Shown here: positions 11,300-23,586 of the stretch, in pieces
How the letters are laid out: each line of letters starts with the position of its first letter
Position numbering within the stretch: the stretch's first letter is position 1
NCBI GenBank assembly: GCA_030734395.1
Contig: JAUZTG010000013.1
Location: 248,001-312,000 of the forward strand
From: Sarocladium kiliense
Taxonomy: Eukaryota; Ascomycota; Sordariomycetes; Hypocreales; Sarocladiaceae
Reading direction: 5' to 3'
Length of the DNA: 64,000 nucleotides
Notes under the pieces: generated by a model
Database searches by the model: none
Seen by the model: the letters and a program-made list of their open reading frames with translations, nothing else
Told to the model about the DNA's origin: nothing
Made by a program: the position numbers and the translations under genes

Positions 11300-14066
11300 G
11301 ACGATTATCCGAGACGTGTGTACTGGGAGGGAAGATGCGAGTGAGGCGAAAGCAGCAGATGGAAGCGCAAAGAGAATGCGCCCAAGGACCTTGGTCGCCT
11401 TCTTCAGACGATGTAGCGGAAGCAAGATGGCCTGGCTGACTGGATGTTGATGATATGAGGAACAGCAGGCGGTACAAAACAAAGGAAATGTCTCTCTGGG
11501 CGGTCACAGGCAGCTGAAGCGGGCGTTGAGGTGGGTGCCAGATGTCGTCGGCTATCGAGTGAGTCTGCCAGCTGCTGGAGGTTAGGGTTAGGCTTGGAGC
11601 TGTGAGTTTGAGAGGAAACACTGCGTTCAGGGTCCCTCCTGCCTCGCCATGGTTGGAATGGTAGCCTAGAGCTGAAGGCAAGATGAAGCGGAGTGAGACG
11701 GACGTGTTGGTCTAAGACGAAGATGTCTGCAATCTGAGCTCCAAGGAAGCTCTGGGCTTACGGCTTCTTGTGCACCAAACGAACGAGGAAATCGAATGGA
11801 ATGAGGCAACCAGAAGCGGCACAGGAACGAGGATCTACACGTCTATACTTTATCTTGACTCAGTCGTGAACTATGAAGGGGCACCAAAGACCATACCTCC
11901 TTCGACCACTTCGGGGGGCTCATCCCATTTCGACGTGGCTCTTCGATCACCTGCTCTGGGGACGAAAATTGGCCACGTCTTTTCATGGCAAGGAACCTTC
12001 ATCTCCGACGAGCGGGTAGCGGCCACTCGCGGCTACTGTCAGAAGCAGGTGCCCGAACAATTGTCCGTACCCCATTTCGACCGTATCCATCCTGTTGTGC
12101 ACCTTGTCCTCGGAGTTTGTGCTCGCCGAGACATAGATCTAAGCATCTGGGTGTGAAGGTGAGTTCTTTTCGACACTATCATGTCCAAGCGATGGATTGG
12201 AGAATGCTGATGTAAACACCGACTGTTGAAAGCAAGAAGACCACTTCAACTCTGATCTTGTGGACAGCCAGCCACAGCGTTGCGACCTCGATGTTCAGCT
12301 TCCCAGCTGAAGAACAAAACACATTGTCTTTTGACGGCCCTGGTGAACGATCTAGTAGGGCAGCCAGACAATAAGAAACAAGTTGTCCGGTATCGCCCGC
12401 TTGAGACCTGTCTCGGCGCCCATGGAATCATGTCCAACGTCAAGGATGCCTCCCATGCCGTCTGGCCGAGAGCAGACCGTTGGCTGCCACGGTGAGAGGG
12501 ATGGGTTCCATCCAGCACACGTGCAAGTCCACAAGAGACTGAAGACATTGCTTCAGCCTCTTGTAAGGATATTACATGCAATTGGATCTGGGCCGAAGCC
12601 ACCTGTCGCAGCCCTTACATGGCGCTCAGAGCAATCGGCATCGCCCAAGATGCATGAGCTGCTTCGGGTTGCACGCCCTTGCGGATGAAGCGCTCCTTAC
12701 AGAACCTGTGCCGTGTTTGGTGTACCCGCCCAGGACCTTACTTCTTGGGCTATGGGTCTGGCCGGTGTTACCGTCTGCATAGTGGCTTGGATCTCACGTC
12801 GGTCACAGAGCTGGCTATATTGTGTGGCTTCCTGTCGCACGATTGAACGCCGCGCAGATGAACGTGCTCATGGCAGGACGAGCCGGGTCGCGCTTCTCTG
12901 TCTCTATTTCTTGGTCTCTCAAGTTCCCCACAGGCCATGCTTACGGATGGTCTCTCATGCCATCTGATTGGAGACTCTCACGTGGGACAGCCCATCCGGG
13001 AGTCTTGAAATCGGTGGCCAACACTGGGAGCCTTCAATTCAAGTCGAGGCTCAGGTGGCTCTTGTTTCAGCTGCGCGTATGGTCGTGGGACTGTCACCAG
13101 AGTTCTATGCTAACGACAAGCTACTGGTCCCAGGCGAGAGACGAAGGACATGCAATATTTGTCGTGAGATTTGTCATGAGCACACATAGACAAGGCTCTC
13201 ATTCGATCAACATGGTCACCTGTGGCTTTCTGCTTGTGAGAATGAGTTTGGGCTGGCGAAGCAGCCTATGTCAATATGAGCTGCCACGCCATTTATACCC
13301 CACGCAATGCATCGAGCATGTGAATCAGAACGACCATCCTCGTTACAACCTCGCTTCGATCCAGCAAATGGAATTGCCCTGTAAGCGAGTTCTGCCAGGT
13401 GTTCCCATCGGTCATCAGCTGCACCTCATGCACTGGATGCACGCAGCTGGGCCGGTCAGACACTGCCGCCCCGTCGATTCAAGGCTTCCTTGTACTGAGG
13501 GAGACGAGCCTCACTCAGCATCGCCGGTACTTGAGAAGATGCACGAGACTTTCAAACCGTCATAGGCTGATATAGTAGCACGCCTATCGGACCTTTGTTC
13601 AAATGGTGCCGCCATCTGTGTGCCTTCCGCTGCTTCGAACATCGGATCTTCACTCTCCTGACATCGACTTCACTCTCCTGCGTGCCAAAGGTCTTGGTAG
13701 CACATCATTCCGCAGTACAAGGGCCGAGTGGCATTCTGTTTGTGCGTTTCGGCTTCCGGCATTGCTTTTCTGAGAGTTCAAATCATTGCGAGCCAACTTC
13801 ATCCCGTCTGCTGGCATCCATCTGCGCCGACCTGAGAACCCTCCCAACTCCTGCCTCATCACTGCTGTGACACCAACTCGCGCGTAACAGACGGCATAAG
13901 GTGAAGCAGGCCACGCGCATCATCTGTTCTCTTAGCTTTCCTAATTCGTACCGCGGCCCGTGTCCTTGGAGTGCTCTTCTAATTTCGCTCCAGCACGACA
14001 GAAGCGGATTTTGCATCCTGCAGGTACCCCGACAACAGTGCACAGCCCACTTTGTTCAGTCCTGCA
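11300..14066. other. 2.8-kb divergent intergenic region, one long orphan frame
   Basis: This region lies between the leftward AzgA gene and the rightward methyltransferase-like gene. It holds a short telomere-like motif (two TTAGG units near 11583) and an open frame of 247 codons on the plus strand at 12822-13565 whose product I do not recognise. The rest contains only short frames. The composition is like the surrounding genes, with no sign of AT-rich RIP damage and no recognisable transposon protein. Confidence 0.4.
12822..13565 (+). CDS. Unrecognised open reading frame, 247 codons (doubtful)
   Basis: The frame has 247 codons, beginning MWLPVARLNAAQMNVLMAGR and ending EKMHETFKPS. The product is basic and Trp-, His- and Cys-rich, shows no signal peptide, repeat or motif I recognise, and does not resemble the style of the neighbouring proteins. 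At the local GC content a random frame of this length is uncommon but possible. No intron pair extends it convincingly. It could be noncoding transcript, a young orphan gene or chance. Confidence 0.2.
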   Translation: MWLPVARLNAAQMNVLMAGRAGSRFSVSISWSLKFPTGHAYGWSLMPSDWRLSRGTAHPGVLKSVANTGSLQFKSRLRWLLFQLRVWSWDCHQSSMLTTSYWSQARDEGHAIFVVRFVMSTHRQGSHSINMVTCGFLLVRMSLGWRSSLCQYELPRHLYPTQCIEHVNQNDHPRYNLASIQQMELPCKRVLPGVPIGHQLHLMHWMHAAGPVRHCRPVDSRLPCTEGDEPHSASPVLEKMHETFKPS

Positions 14067-16186
14067 ATGTGGGATGTCATATGGACCGACCCCGACAAGG
14101 AGTTGGTGGGTGAACACAGGGCGAGGAAAGAAAGAAAACGTGGTCCAAAATCCGAGGCCAGCTCCAAGGATCATCCTCACACCTCATCCCGCAACTCTTT
14201 CTCAACACGCAGCTCGGTATCCTCCTCCGACGCCGCTTTATCATACCTGCGCTCGCAGCAAAGAATTAAGAAGGGCAAAGCCAAAGGGAAGGAACAGACC
14301 GACCGTGTCACTGCGGAAGGCAAGAGCTCGTGGAGGTCAGCGTCGTGGTCCAAAGCTTCGTCGACCGCATCTTCCGCTCTCGCGTCGCTCAGCATAACCT
14401 CAGCGCGCTCCCCTCTGTCTCCAACCTTCGACATACGTAGTCGGCGGAGTTCAGGTCTGGCTACCACGAATGAGTCGAGCCTACATTCTCGGCCCTCGAT
14501 CGCTTCTAGAACTACCAAGGAGACTGAAGACAGTGTTCTTGATGAGCAGGCACCCGATCAAGGGAGGCAACGTAAGTGAGGAGGACTCATATGAACTTCT
14601 GCAAGACTGACAAATGCGACTCAGACATCAACCCCGCTGAAACTCTGGTCTCGAATACCAATGACGAAGCCGCACCGGAGAAGGCCCTCTTCGGAACAGT
14701 TCGTGATCTGCCAGCCACACGAAGTGATGGTGCACAAGTCTACCCTCAAATATCTGACAGGACCGATGCAACAATGACTAAGGGGGCTTTGATGGCGAAA
14801 CTCAACTCTACATCGCTGACTCATAGCACGAAAGAGTTGGCTCTTGAGTAAGAGACCTTCCTTACTTTGTTGCAACCAAGACTGACCACACTCACAAGTT
14901 CAAGGTCTCCGTCAGAACCCTGCGATCCTCCACCAGCAGTCCCTCCGAAGTCGCCACTTCGCCCAACATCACAACCTTGCCCGCCCATAGTAATACCCGG
15001 AAATGGTGGAGGATGGATGTCCGCCGATGAATGGTCTCAGCGTGCATTGTCACACGATAGTGACACCGAGGATCCCGCATGGATCGAATCGAAAATTTTG
15101 GACTTGACAGAATTGGTAGAAGAGCAGGGGGAGATGACGGCTGCCACGCCCGAAGCAATCCTATCAAGATTGAGAGGCTTTCCCGAGAAAGACCACACTG
15201 CGCATCAAGATTTGGAAAGGAAGAGATGGCTCATATGTGCTTTGCAGCATCTGGATCCAAGCTCTTCGCTACTATCTTCAGACGACACCTCAATTGGCTC
15301 TTCGCAGATTACCCAAGAGGCCCTGATCCTCTTCGAGTCTTGTAGTAAGTGAAATCGTCCAATTGCCAAACGACAGTATCTCATTCCTTGACCATCAGAC
15401 ACAGCCGCATACATTGCTGCCCAGTATCCGAAGATGAACTTGTATCATGTTGCACGCCACCCGCTACGCAATGCTACCTTTGCAAACATCATACCCCTAT
15501 CATTGCCTTCTCTTTCAGCGCAGATATTCGCTCATGCTCTACCACTCGATCTCGACCTGATCTACTCAAACTCACTGTCTTCTCTCTGTCCAGCGCCAAG
15601 TCTTACTCGCACTCTCGCCTGTCTCCGATCTCACCTCAGACCAAACGGAGGTGCATTGCACCTGACTCTAATCGATGCCCTCCCTCACCCCGCCACCCTC
15701 GGCCCTCACCTTCAGAGATGGCTAGAGAGAAATCTCATCGTCAATCTCCCTCCTCACAGTTTAAGTCACACGCCGACTCGATTATTTCCAAAATGCCTCG
15801 CAGCCGCCTCATTACGCGGCCCAGGCAGCAGACGCGTCAAAACTAAGTTCTTCGCATCCTCTGCCAGCATCAGAGGCAGTGCCGTCTCCGAAGAAGACCA
15901 ACAACATGAAGATCACGATCCTGACCCAGCAATCAGGAGGCTCAGAACAGAGTTGCGAGTCAAGGCCGAGCTTAGGTGTCTGGTCGGGAGGATGCTCTGG
16001 AGGGACGTTTGGGGCCCGTATGTCTCGCCTTGTGTAGGGGACAACGACCCTGAAGATAAGGGGATAGATGGAAATGGCAAGGACGAGGTCTCCTGGTGGT
16101 GGGACGACGAAGCCTGTATGGCCGAGTGTCTCCAACTGGGCACGTTTTGGGAGTACCACACCATTGAGGCTGTCAGGGGCTCGTGA
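14067..16186 (+). CDS. Fungal methyltransferase-like protein of unknown function, apparent frameshift in last exon
   Basis: Exons are 14067-14571, 14625-14847, 14899-15344 and 15398-16186. The N-terminal 300 residues are Ser/Arg/Lys-rich and disordered. A conserved central block GGGWMSADEWSQRALS and LTELVEEQGEMTAATPEAIL is followed by a degenerate class I methyltransferase-like half with NLYHVARHPL, LDLIYSNSLSSLCP and LRPNGGALHLTLIDALP. The C-terminus has VGRMLWRDVWGPY and LGTFWEYHTIEAVR. I recognise this as a family widespread in Pezizomycotina without known function; the SAM motif is not classic. Exon 4 does not join in frame with exon 3: the product reads NTAAYIAA, then must shift by one base at the CCCC run 15418-15421 to continue QYPKMNLYHV. 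With one C fewer the protein would be 653 aa. This may be a sequencing error or a real lesion. Confidence 0.72.
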
Positions 16187-16810
16187 CCATCATGCAATTG
16201 ACGTCCCAGCCAAACGTCATCACCTTCTCATGTTCCTGGGATGGAAGACATGCACTGAGACCTATGAGGATCTAGTTTCTGGAAAGGAGGAATTTGCACA
16301 TGTCTTAGGCGCTCGCGGGTCGGCGCAGTTTTGGCTCTCTCTTCTTCGACTCCCGACTATTTCTTCGGCGCGAGGGTTGGCTTTGCGATCATATGTTATG
16401 CCTATGTTGCTTTTCTCATAATTCCTTATTGAGATTCCCTGTACTGGGTACTTTTGAAAGGTCGGCAACACCTCACACGAGTATTGGAAGCTTCGATGAT
16501 GGCGGAGTAGCTGGTCGCTGACATGCGCTTGGCGTCTACATATCTATAATGTTTCAAATTCACCATTTCCCCTTGGAGTCATTCAGGAGACGTCATCTTG
16601 TCTCGTCAATCGTTAGTCAAGGATTATTCAGTTACGTAGCATCTGGTCTCAAGGTCTGCCTTCCATCTTATGGTATCCACACTCCTTTATCGTCCCCGAT
16701 ATCAGACCAAAGCCCGGTACCCTGAACAGTCATTATACAAGAACATAAGGAAGCTTTAGACCAAGCAAACGCAACTGCACATCGGATAGAGACACATTAA
16801 CATCCTCTTT
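16187..16810. other. Tail-to-tail spacer
   Basis: This 624-bp stretch lies between the convergent methyltransferase-like gene and the GPCR gene. I see no coding frame or recognisable RNA. Confidence 0.5.
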
Positions 16811-18322
16811 TCATACCCTCGGCCCCTCATCTTCTGAAGTATCTCTTGTATGCGCAAATTCCGTCATGCTCTCGGTCTCACTGTTCTTAGGGGAAGACTT
16901 AACCCCCGACCTGAGATCGGAAAGCTGCACGCCGCTGCGCAGATGGCTGTTGCGACGGACTTGGGAGCGGGCGCCACTTGCGCCACCGCTATCTTCGGTG
17001 TGCTTCCCGATAACCAGTTCGGCAATTGAAGGCCGTCTGGTGAGGCGCCAGTCGTGGCGCAGATTCTTACAAGCGTTCCAGGAGGTGACGACGTAGATAA
17101 CGGCGTTCCACCATCCCTGGAGTGGCAGGACGAAAGCACTCATGAATTCGAGAGGAGGAGACGAGTTCTTAGCGTGAACGAACGAATAGACCCGATTGGC
17201 GCTGGATGGGATCCAGGTAATGAGAAGCGCGGTAAAGAAGAGGAGTGCGCACTTCGTGTAAGCCCAGGCTGCGTTGTTCACTTCGTACATCCTCCGTCGA
17301 GCAGTGGTAGCTGGTCGTCGCTGGAAAGCTGGTTCCAAGTTCTGCGTCACAGTGCTGGCGTTCTGGGGATTATAGGGATCCGTCTCGGCAGAGATGGTGA
17401 TGGTGTAAGCATCGCGAGCAGAACGACCATCAGCGGGCGCATCGGATTCGCGACGGCGACGTGAGTTTGAATTTGGGTCGAAGTTTTCCGGATCATTTCG
17501 GATCTCGGTCGTGATACGGACTTCGGTGGTCTTGATGGTACCAATGACGTCTCCGTTGACTGACAGAGGATCGGGATCAGAGCTACTGAAGTCGTGCAGC
17601 TGTCTCCGCTTCTCGTAGATAGTTCGCCCGGCTCGAATGTAGATGAAGAAAGTGAGAAGAATGAGAATCCTGGATGGAGCAAGGTCAGTTGATTGATCAT
17701 GGGTCAGAGCGCGACAAGGGCCCGTACCAAACAGGGCCGTAGAAGGTTGCGATGCGCATCAATCCCCATTCAGGGACAACCCAACACCAGAGAGTAGCAT
17801 TGCCATAGACACGCTGGCCGTCTTTGTTCTTAAGAAAGAGGTAGACCATGGCTGGAATCAGTGGAACACCGTAACAGATCAGGAAGTAAGGGATCTCCAT
17901 CTTGCGAAGCCTCCTACTGTCAAACTTGAAGTAGAAGGTGAGGTACACGTTGATAGCCATAGCAAGGATCCAAAAGGCGTCCGCGGGCATGAACCTGCCA
18001 ACAGCATCAGTAAAACACATCAAGGTGAACTTGTGGCAGGTACTCACATCTGAATGAGAAATGCCTGGAATTGGCAGCCAACAGAGTCGGGCGTCGAGTT
18101 GTAGGAGCGCGACATGAGCGTGCCGACATTGGTGAGCATGTTGCCAAAGGTAGCGTAGAAGACAAGGCGGTTGATGGGTTTGTGGAAGGCCTTGGAGAAG
18201 CAAAAGGTCACAATGATGAAGAGTGAGCCGATGAGCGATAGGACAGAGTTGACGCGCTCGATGATGCTGATGGCCTCGAGCTGCTTGGCCGTCAGGCTCG
18301 TGGTGAGAGCTCTCCTGTCCAT
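16811..18322 (-). CDS. cAMP-receptor-like G-protein-coupled receptor (GprH type)
   Basis: This is a seven-transmembrane receptor of the Dictyostelium cAR-like class, present in Aspergillus as GprH and implicated in nutrient and carbon sensing; the ligand is unknown. Exons are 18322-18048, 17994-17728 and 17669-16811 (466 aa). Hydrophobic segments include VNSVLSLIGSLFIIVTFCF (TM1), LVFYATFGNMLTNVGTLMS (TM2), FWILAMAINVYLTFYF (TM3), PYFLICYGVPLIPAMVYLFL (TM4) and AFVLPLQGWWNAVIYVV (TM7). A long third cytoplasmic loop of about 110 residues, rich in Ser, Arg and Asp, separates TM5 (ILILLTFFIYIRAG) from TM6 (CALLFFTALLITWIPSSANR). The C-tail is basic and Ser-rich, a likely phosphorylation region. 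The WxW pair in NATLWCWVVPEWGLMR before TM5 is typical of the class. Confidence 0.9.
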
Positions 18323-18829
18323 GGTCGAGGCTGTGACAATGAGCTGTCAAGCTGCGAGGAAAGGAAGAAAGAAGCCGTAGTAGGGTCCAAGTCCGAGTGG
18401 GACGAAGAGGAGTCCCTTGAAGGTTCCTGATATCCTTTTAAGGGGCCTTGTGTGTGCAATCAGCCCTTTGGCTGCGGTGGTGATGCGCAGCTGTCGGGGT
18501 CGGCTGACGACAGTTGACGCCAGAAGACGGCGTATCAGGTGCCTGGCCTGCCTGCAGGAGCATATGCCGTGTCACCGTCGCAGTACGGGATCCTCAGATG
18601 CTGTGAGTCGAGGTGACAGAAGCCAGCAAACAGCAGAAGGTTGAGTTATGTGTGCTGCTGTGGTTGGGGTGGTGCAAGCAGCTGTGAGGCTTGACATGCA
18701 CCGGTGCGATTATGGTTGTGGTTGATACAGTGAATCCAGTGGCTGACAAGGGGAACAGGAAAAGGAACAGGACCCGGGGTATCTGATGGACGATAGAAGC
18801 AAAAAAGAAAGAGTCCAAATATATTGAAG

Positions 18830-18855
18830 GGACAAGGACAAGGACAAGGACAAGG
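18830..18855. repeat. GGACAA hexamer minisatellite
   Basis: About four tandem copies of GGACAA lie some 510 bp upstream of the GPCR start. On the sense strand of that gene the unit reads TTGTCC. Confidence 0.85.
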
Positions 18856-19008
18856 GGCTGCTGGTCAGATCCGAAAACTCAAAAAGAAAAGAAGGAGGAT
18901 CAGGATCAAGATCGGGGGGGCCCTGGATTGAAGTAGAGGCTGGAGGCCGAGGCGTGAAGGAGCAAGCGAAGCAGCCACAGACGAAGGACGATGGCGAGTG
19001 TGAGTGTG

Positions 19009-19042
19009 AGAGAGAGGGAGAGAGACAGAGAGAGAGAGAGAG
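19009..19042. repeat. GA dinucleotide microsatellite
   Basis: This is a run of GA repeats with two interruptions, within a longer polypurine tract, about 700 bp upstream of the GPCR start. Confidence 0.85.
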
Positions 19043-22000
19043 TCTAGGAACTCTTCAGCGTCCAGGCAGGCAGACACTCCAGATCGAGAAGCATCCAAGG
19101 ACCAGGACACACGACCGAAGGCAGTGTCGATGCAAGATGTGGCTGCCAACCCCTGCCACAGACCCAGCCAGCCACGCGGAGAAAAATCAGAGATGGAGAC
19201 TGAATGGAGATGCACAGGATGCAGGCACGGCACAGGCTGATGCTCAAAGAGGCAACCTCCAGCTCCAGAAGAGACACGGGGAGGAGAAAGACCAAGACTT
19301 TGCTGAAACCGAGGGAAGAGAGGGGAGCCGGTGACAGGGATGGCGAGCAGGATAAAGTCATTGGAGGCGGCGGAGAGGAGAGGAAAAGGAGGAGGAGGCG
19401 AATCGACTATGTATGTATAGTCAAGCCACCAAATCAAGTGCATGAGCCGCCTGACATTGCTTTACATTGCTTGCCTGCTCGCTCGCGTGGCCCGTCGTCC
19501 AGATACATAACGAATACTACCGTTTGCCAAATGAAAAGAGGATCTGGCTCCGGCACTTCTTAGTCGGAAAGTCAATGAGAACCTCCTGGAGCATTGGGGG
19601 TCCTAATCTGGATCGTCAACACTAGACAGACTATCCCTATCCTCGCTGCCGATGTTGCCGTCCTGGCCACTCTCTACTGCGTAGTGCACCCCAAATCGAT
19701 CGTCACATTTCGGTCATCCATCCATGTTGGGCTCGCTGCTTACAGGGCCGTGTGTCCGTGTCTGCTCTGCTCTGCTCTGGCGTACCTTTAGCGTCCGACG
19801 TGGAGAGGAGGGAACCAGGTACAGGCGCACGCATGGCACATGCATTCAGTCACCATCTTGCACACGCGGGCACGCTTTCTTCAACAGACAGGGGATCGAG
19901 CAGACAAACTCCACTGCCCCTCTCACTCCGGACTCTCCTTAAACTCAATCCAGACACGACAACTGGGTCCGGATGACATGCCAACCCACGATCCCCATGG
20001 GGGGAGGGGGGCCCTCCTCCACGTCTCTGTCTCGTCTCGACTTGTCTTATCCTGTTCTTCCTCTTTAGCCTGGGGTAAAATAAAAAGCAGTAGCGCCTTC
20101 GCCTGAGAGGTAAAGCTCTCGTTAGGGCCTTGGAACCGTATTCTAGTGGCCTTCGTTTCTTGCTTATTCCTCCCCTCCCCTCCCCCCTTTACCCATTGGT
20201 GGCGTTCTATAGTCCGCCCCGAGTCAAGAACAAGCTAGGGCCGCACGGTGGACGGTCCTTATTAGACAGCAACGACTGCGCTGGCAGACCTGGGGGTTTG
20301 AGTCGCGGGGGAGGAGCAGCTAATTACCCACTCTGTCTTGCGAGCGCCCAGCAAGTTGTTGTTGTGGTTAGCTAATGGGTCGGAGACAGACTCTTTCTGT
20401 AGAACGTTTGAGTCAGCCTCCTGAACATGGGTTCGAACGGGACCTGCAGCAAGGTGAAGGAATTGTCTTCAACAGAGATGCTGTTGTTTGTCGTTGCAGA
20501 TCCAGTAAGCACAGGGGTCTTCCCAGTTCAGTGATCAACCCCCAGGACGTGCCCTTCGTCTCATGCTTGCTCGTCCGCCTTTGGCACCACACCTCGGGGC
20601 GCCATGCCGCCTGGTCGCGAATGCGACGCTCACTCACTTGTCTGGTAGCGATCATCGCTTGTTCTTGGGGCTGAAGGTACCAAGAAAATGGACGAACGGC
20701 TGCCGCGCCGACTTGACACTATTGACATGGGGATTTGCCTCTATGTAAGGCGTACTGTGCTCATTCACCGTTTCTCGCTGGCTGTTGGCTGCCACCCCTT
20801 TGCGCGCCTTCTCGCGGATCTCATGTGTCGCGTCCGACGCTCAGACCTTTCTGTCATGTAACGCACTGTTCGCTCCAGCGTATTAGCCAAGGCGACCGAC
20901 CCGTGCGGCTGACCAGAGCAAGAGAGCGCATCATACAACGTAGATGCTGTATACGGAGGAGACACCGTCGATAGCATTATCAAGACGCACGCCGTCAAAA
21001 GCCAAGCTGGCTGAATATCGTGGGAACGGAACTATTAGCATACTAGAAACAACCCTCCAGCCATCCAACGAGGACGGGGGCCCTGGAGATATCGTTGCCA
21101 AGAACTGGGGTACTGGGTCCAGATGTCAGGTGTTAATTAATTATGAGTGCCTGCAACAACAAGAAGAAGAAGGTCGTCGAGGTCTGACGCCGTTCAGCAA
21201 CGCCACCGATACCAATCGGACAAGGGGCAGGCCACAGAACGACAACGAGGGGAGGAGCGCAAATGCATCTGCATGGTTGGCGGACTGGCGGACAGATTCT
21301 TCCTCTGCTCCTGTTCCTTGGCGGCTCATCCCGCCTTTCGCGGTGAGGACCAAGCAGAGTTTCGCGTCCTTCTAAGCGATTGAGTTTCCTTGTCTCCTCC
21401 ACCCTTGTCTCCATCAGGATCCCCATTCCTTGCTGATGGTCGATTGGTACCATTCTGCATGTGCACCAGCCCTATCAAGTGTAGGTACACGATTATCCAT
21501 CGTCAGAAGCAAAAGGGACTTGATCGATGAACCCTTTGGCTGTTGCGATCAAATATGATCGGCAGGCTTGCGACATCAGCGAAGGAATTCCCCGACCACC
21601 TTGCCAAATATCGCTTATCGCCCAGCATGTCCTGCATTGCCACATCTCACCACCATCTATCCATTCATCACCCCCTTAGAATACCGCTTGCGTAGCAGAT
21701 ATCATGTCTTTCCTAATGGGACCGAGCATCCAAGTGTCGCAATGATGGAAATAAAGTCAAGGGAACGGCTGTGCCGCAGACTTGGAACACCCACCCACTC
21801 AACTGGGACATTGTTCGTCTCTCTCCATCTTTGGTACCACTGTCCTGCCGTCGTCTTGGCTCGCAGCTCGCTTGTTTGCGGGGTTGACAAACCTGGGCGA
21901 CATGGGGTTTGCTGGCTGGTACAGTCCGCATCACCCTATCCCTGTGGCCCCAAAGATTCCTGTTTGCAAGCGAACGATCGTGGTCAAACCCTGTTCAGAC

Positions 22001-23586
22001 GAATTGTGACCAAGCTTCGTGAGTGGCAGCAAAGCAATCTGAGGCGTATTCGTCCTTGCTTGAACGGGCATGCCGCACGCGCGCGCCGGGAATTGGACCT
22101 GATCTAGGCCGGCAACTACATGCAAAGCCCTCCTGCAATCGAGGTGGCATGGTCACCTCGCCCAATAGCTAGCGTGTCTTTCGTTCCCCTCTTCCACCAC
22201 CAGGACCCCTGACAGGTCTCAGAAGCAAAGCTGATGGAGGGCGAATGCGACCTTCAGGGGTCTTCTCCATCCCCCTCCCTCTCACACACATCCTTCGCGT
22301 AAGGTTTGCCCCGGGAATGCCATGCCCACGTGGGAAAAAAAAGCGACCAAGAGCCCTATGCACATTGTCGTGGTCCTTTACTGTCGCTCTTCTTCTACCG
22401 TCTCGCCAACCTATCGGTGGCGATCCGTGCTGTGTGCGTGCCGTCTCTGCAGAAAGAGGCTGCATTGGTGAAACAATAACTGTTTGCAGCTTCGCTTAAG
22501 TATTTCCCGCCTTGCTGTCACATGGACCAATCTATCGTCCCGAGTACTCTATTTGGACGTCGGGGGAGAGCCCAACGGTGATGGACACAGCTTGCCTGAC
22601 TTCAGGTAGGTCAGTCGAGACTTTGGTTGATGATCAGAATGAGGGCGGACCTTTGCCCACGCTCTGTGCACTATCTATAAACGCATTTAACGTAATTAAA
22701 TCTTGACTCAGATGTTTACGGGCGCAATGGGGTTGCCGCTTTGACGCAGGGCCGGAAGTCAACTTCATGTTGACGATCGCCCTCTACTGTTGCGGGAACC
22801 GGCACTTCCTCCATGACCATATCAACGGAGTGCTTCCCCAAAACGCTGCCTAATTCTGGATGTCACGACCGAAATGAATACAGTAGCTTCCACTAGCTGG
22901 TGTACCTTGCAGGCATCGTTACTTTTGCGACAAGAACCGAGTCGGCGACATGCCATCTACCGGCAAGGACGGCAAGTATGTGAGTTGATTGGACAACACA
23001 GTGCGTGGAAGATCGCCGGTCGATGAGTAAAAGTCTGATTGTCATAAATTGACACTCAAAAACCCTCCAAACTAACGGTCTACCGGTGATCAACAGCATT
23101 CTTCAGCGTCAGACTGCCCATTGGAAGCCGGGAACGACACAGACCGGCAGATCGTCTGCTGACTGACGACCGCCATTGCCGTTGGAGAGTTGCCACACAT
23201 GTTCCAATGGAGCACAATTGAGAGTAGTCTCCGACCAAGCGTAGAGATTTTCATGCGTCCAAACTCGTTGGATCATGTGTGCACCTTGCTCCAGCATTGT
23301 GCTTTGGCAGGACCGCATCGACTGAAGATCCTAGGGTGAAAATTATGCGTTCTTGTCCTGCCTCGCTGCTCTGCCGAGTACGAAGCAGCTCAGAATGTCA
23401 GGGTAGGCAGCGAGCTTCTCCTGCTACAAGGCCGGTATAGATATAAACTCCATGGCCAGACTGAGCATATGGTTACAAGAGGTATCTTGAGTGACCAGCA
23501 ACACGGTTGACCAGCCATACGTCATGTCGGATGGCTCCTCAGGTTGTCGGCTCTCGTTCAATGACAAAGAATAGCTCTTCCTCTTT

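Larger units (their letters stand above)
18323..23586. other. 5.3-kb region without recognisable genes
   Basis: This stretch lies upstream of the leftward GPCR gene and downstream of the leftward zinc-cluster gene. It contains a GGACAA minisatellite (18830-18855), a GA microsatellite (19009-19042), polypurine and polypyrimidine patches near 18900-19400 and 20160-20180, and G-rich runs near 20000. All open frames are below 195 codons and have no convincing splice partners or motifs. I looked for tRNA-like clover-leaf patterns and found none. It may hold a long promoter and leader for the GPCR, or noncoding transcripts. Confidence 0.45.

Noticed and set aside
11581..11595. Telomere-like GGTTAGGGTTAGG
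   Set aside because: Only two units are present; this is too short to call an interstitial telomere array.
15349..15846. 165-codon frame overlapping exon 4 of the methyltransferase-like gene
   Set aside because: It follows naturally from the unshifted splice junction but loses all family similarity after IAA; the other frame carries the conserved sequence.
20085..20460. tRNA-like fragments (GGTTTGAGTCGC, GGGTTCGAACGGGACC)
   Set aside because: No matching acceptor stem, D-arm or anticodon arm could be drawn around the T-loop-like strings.
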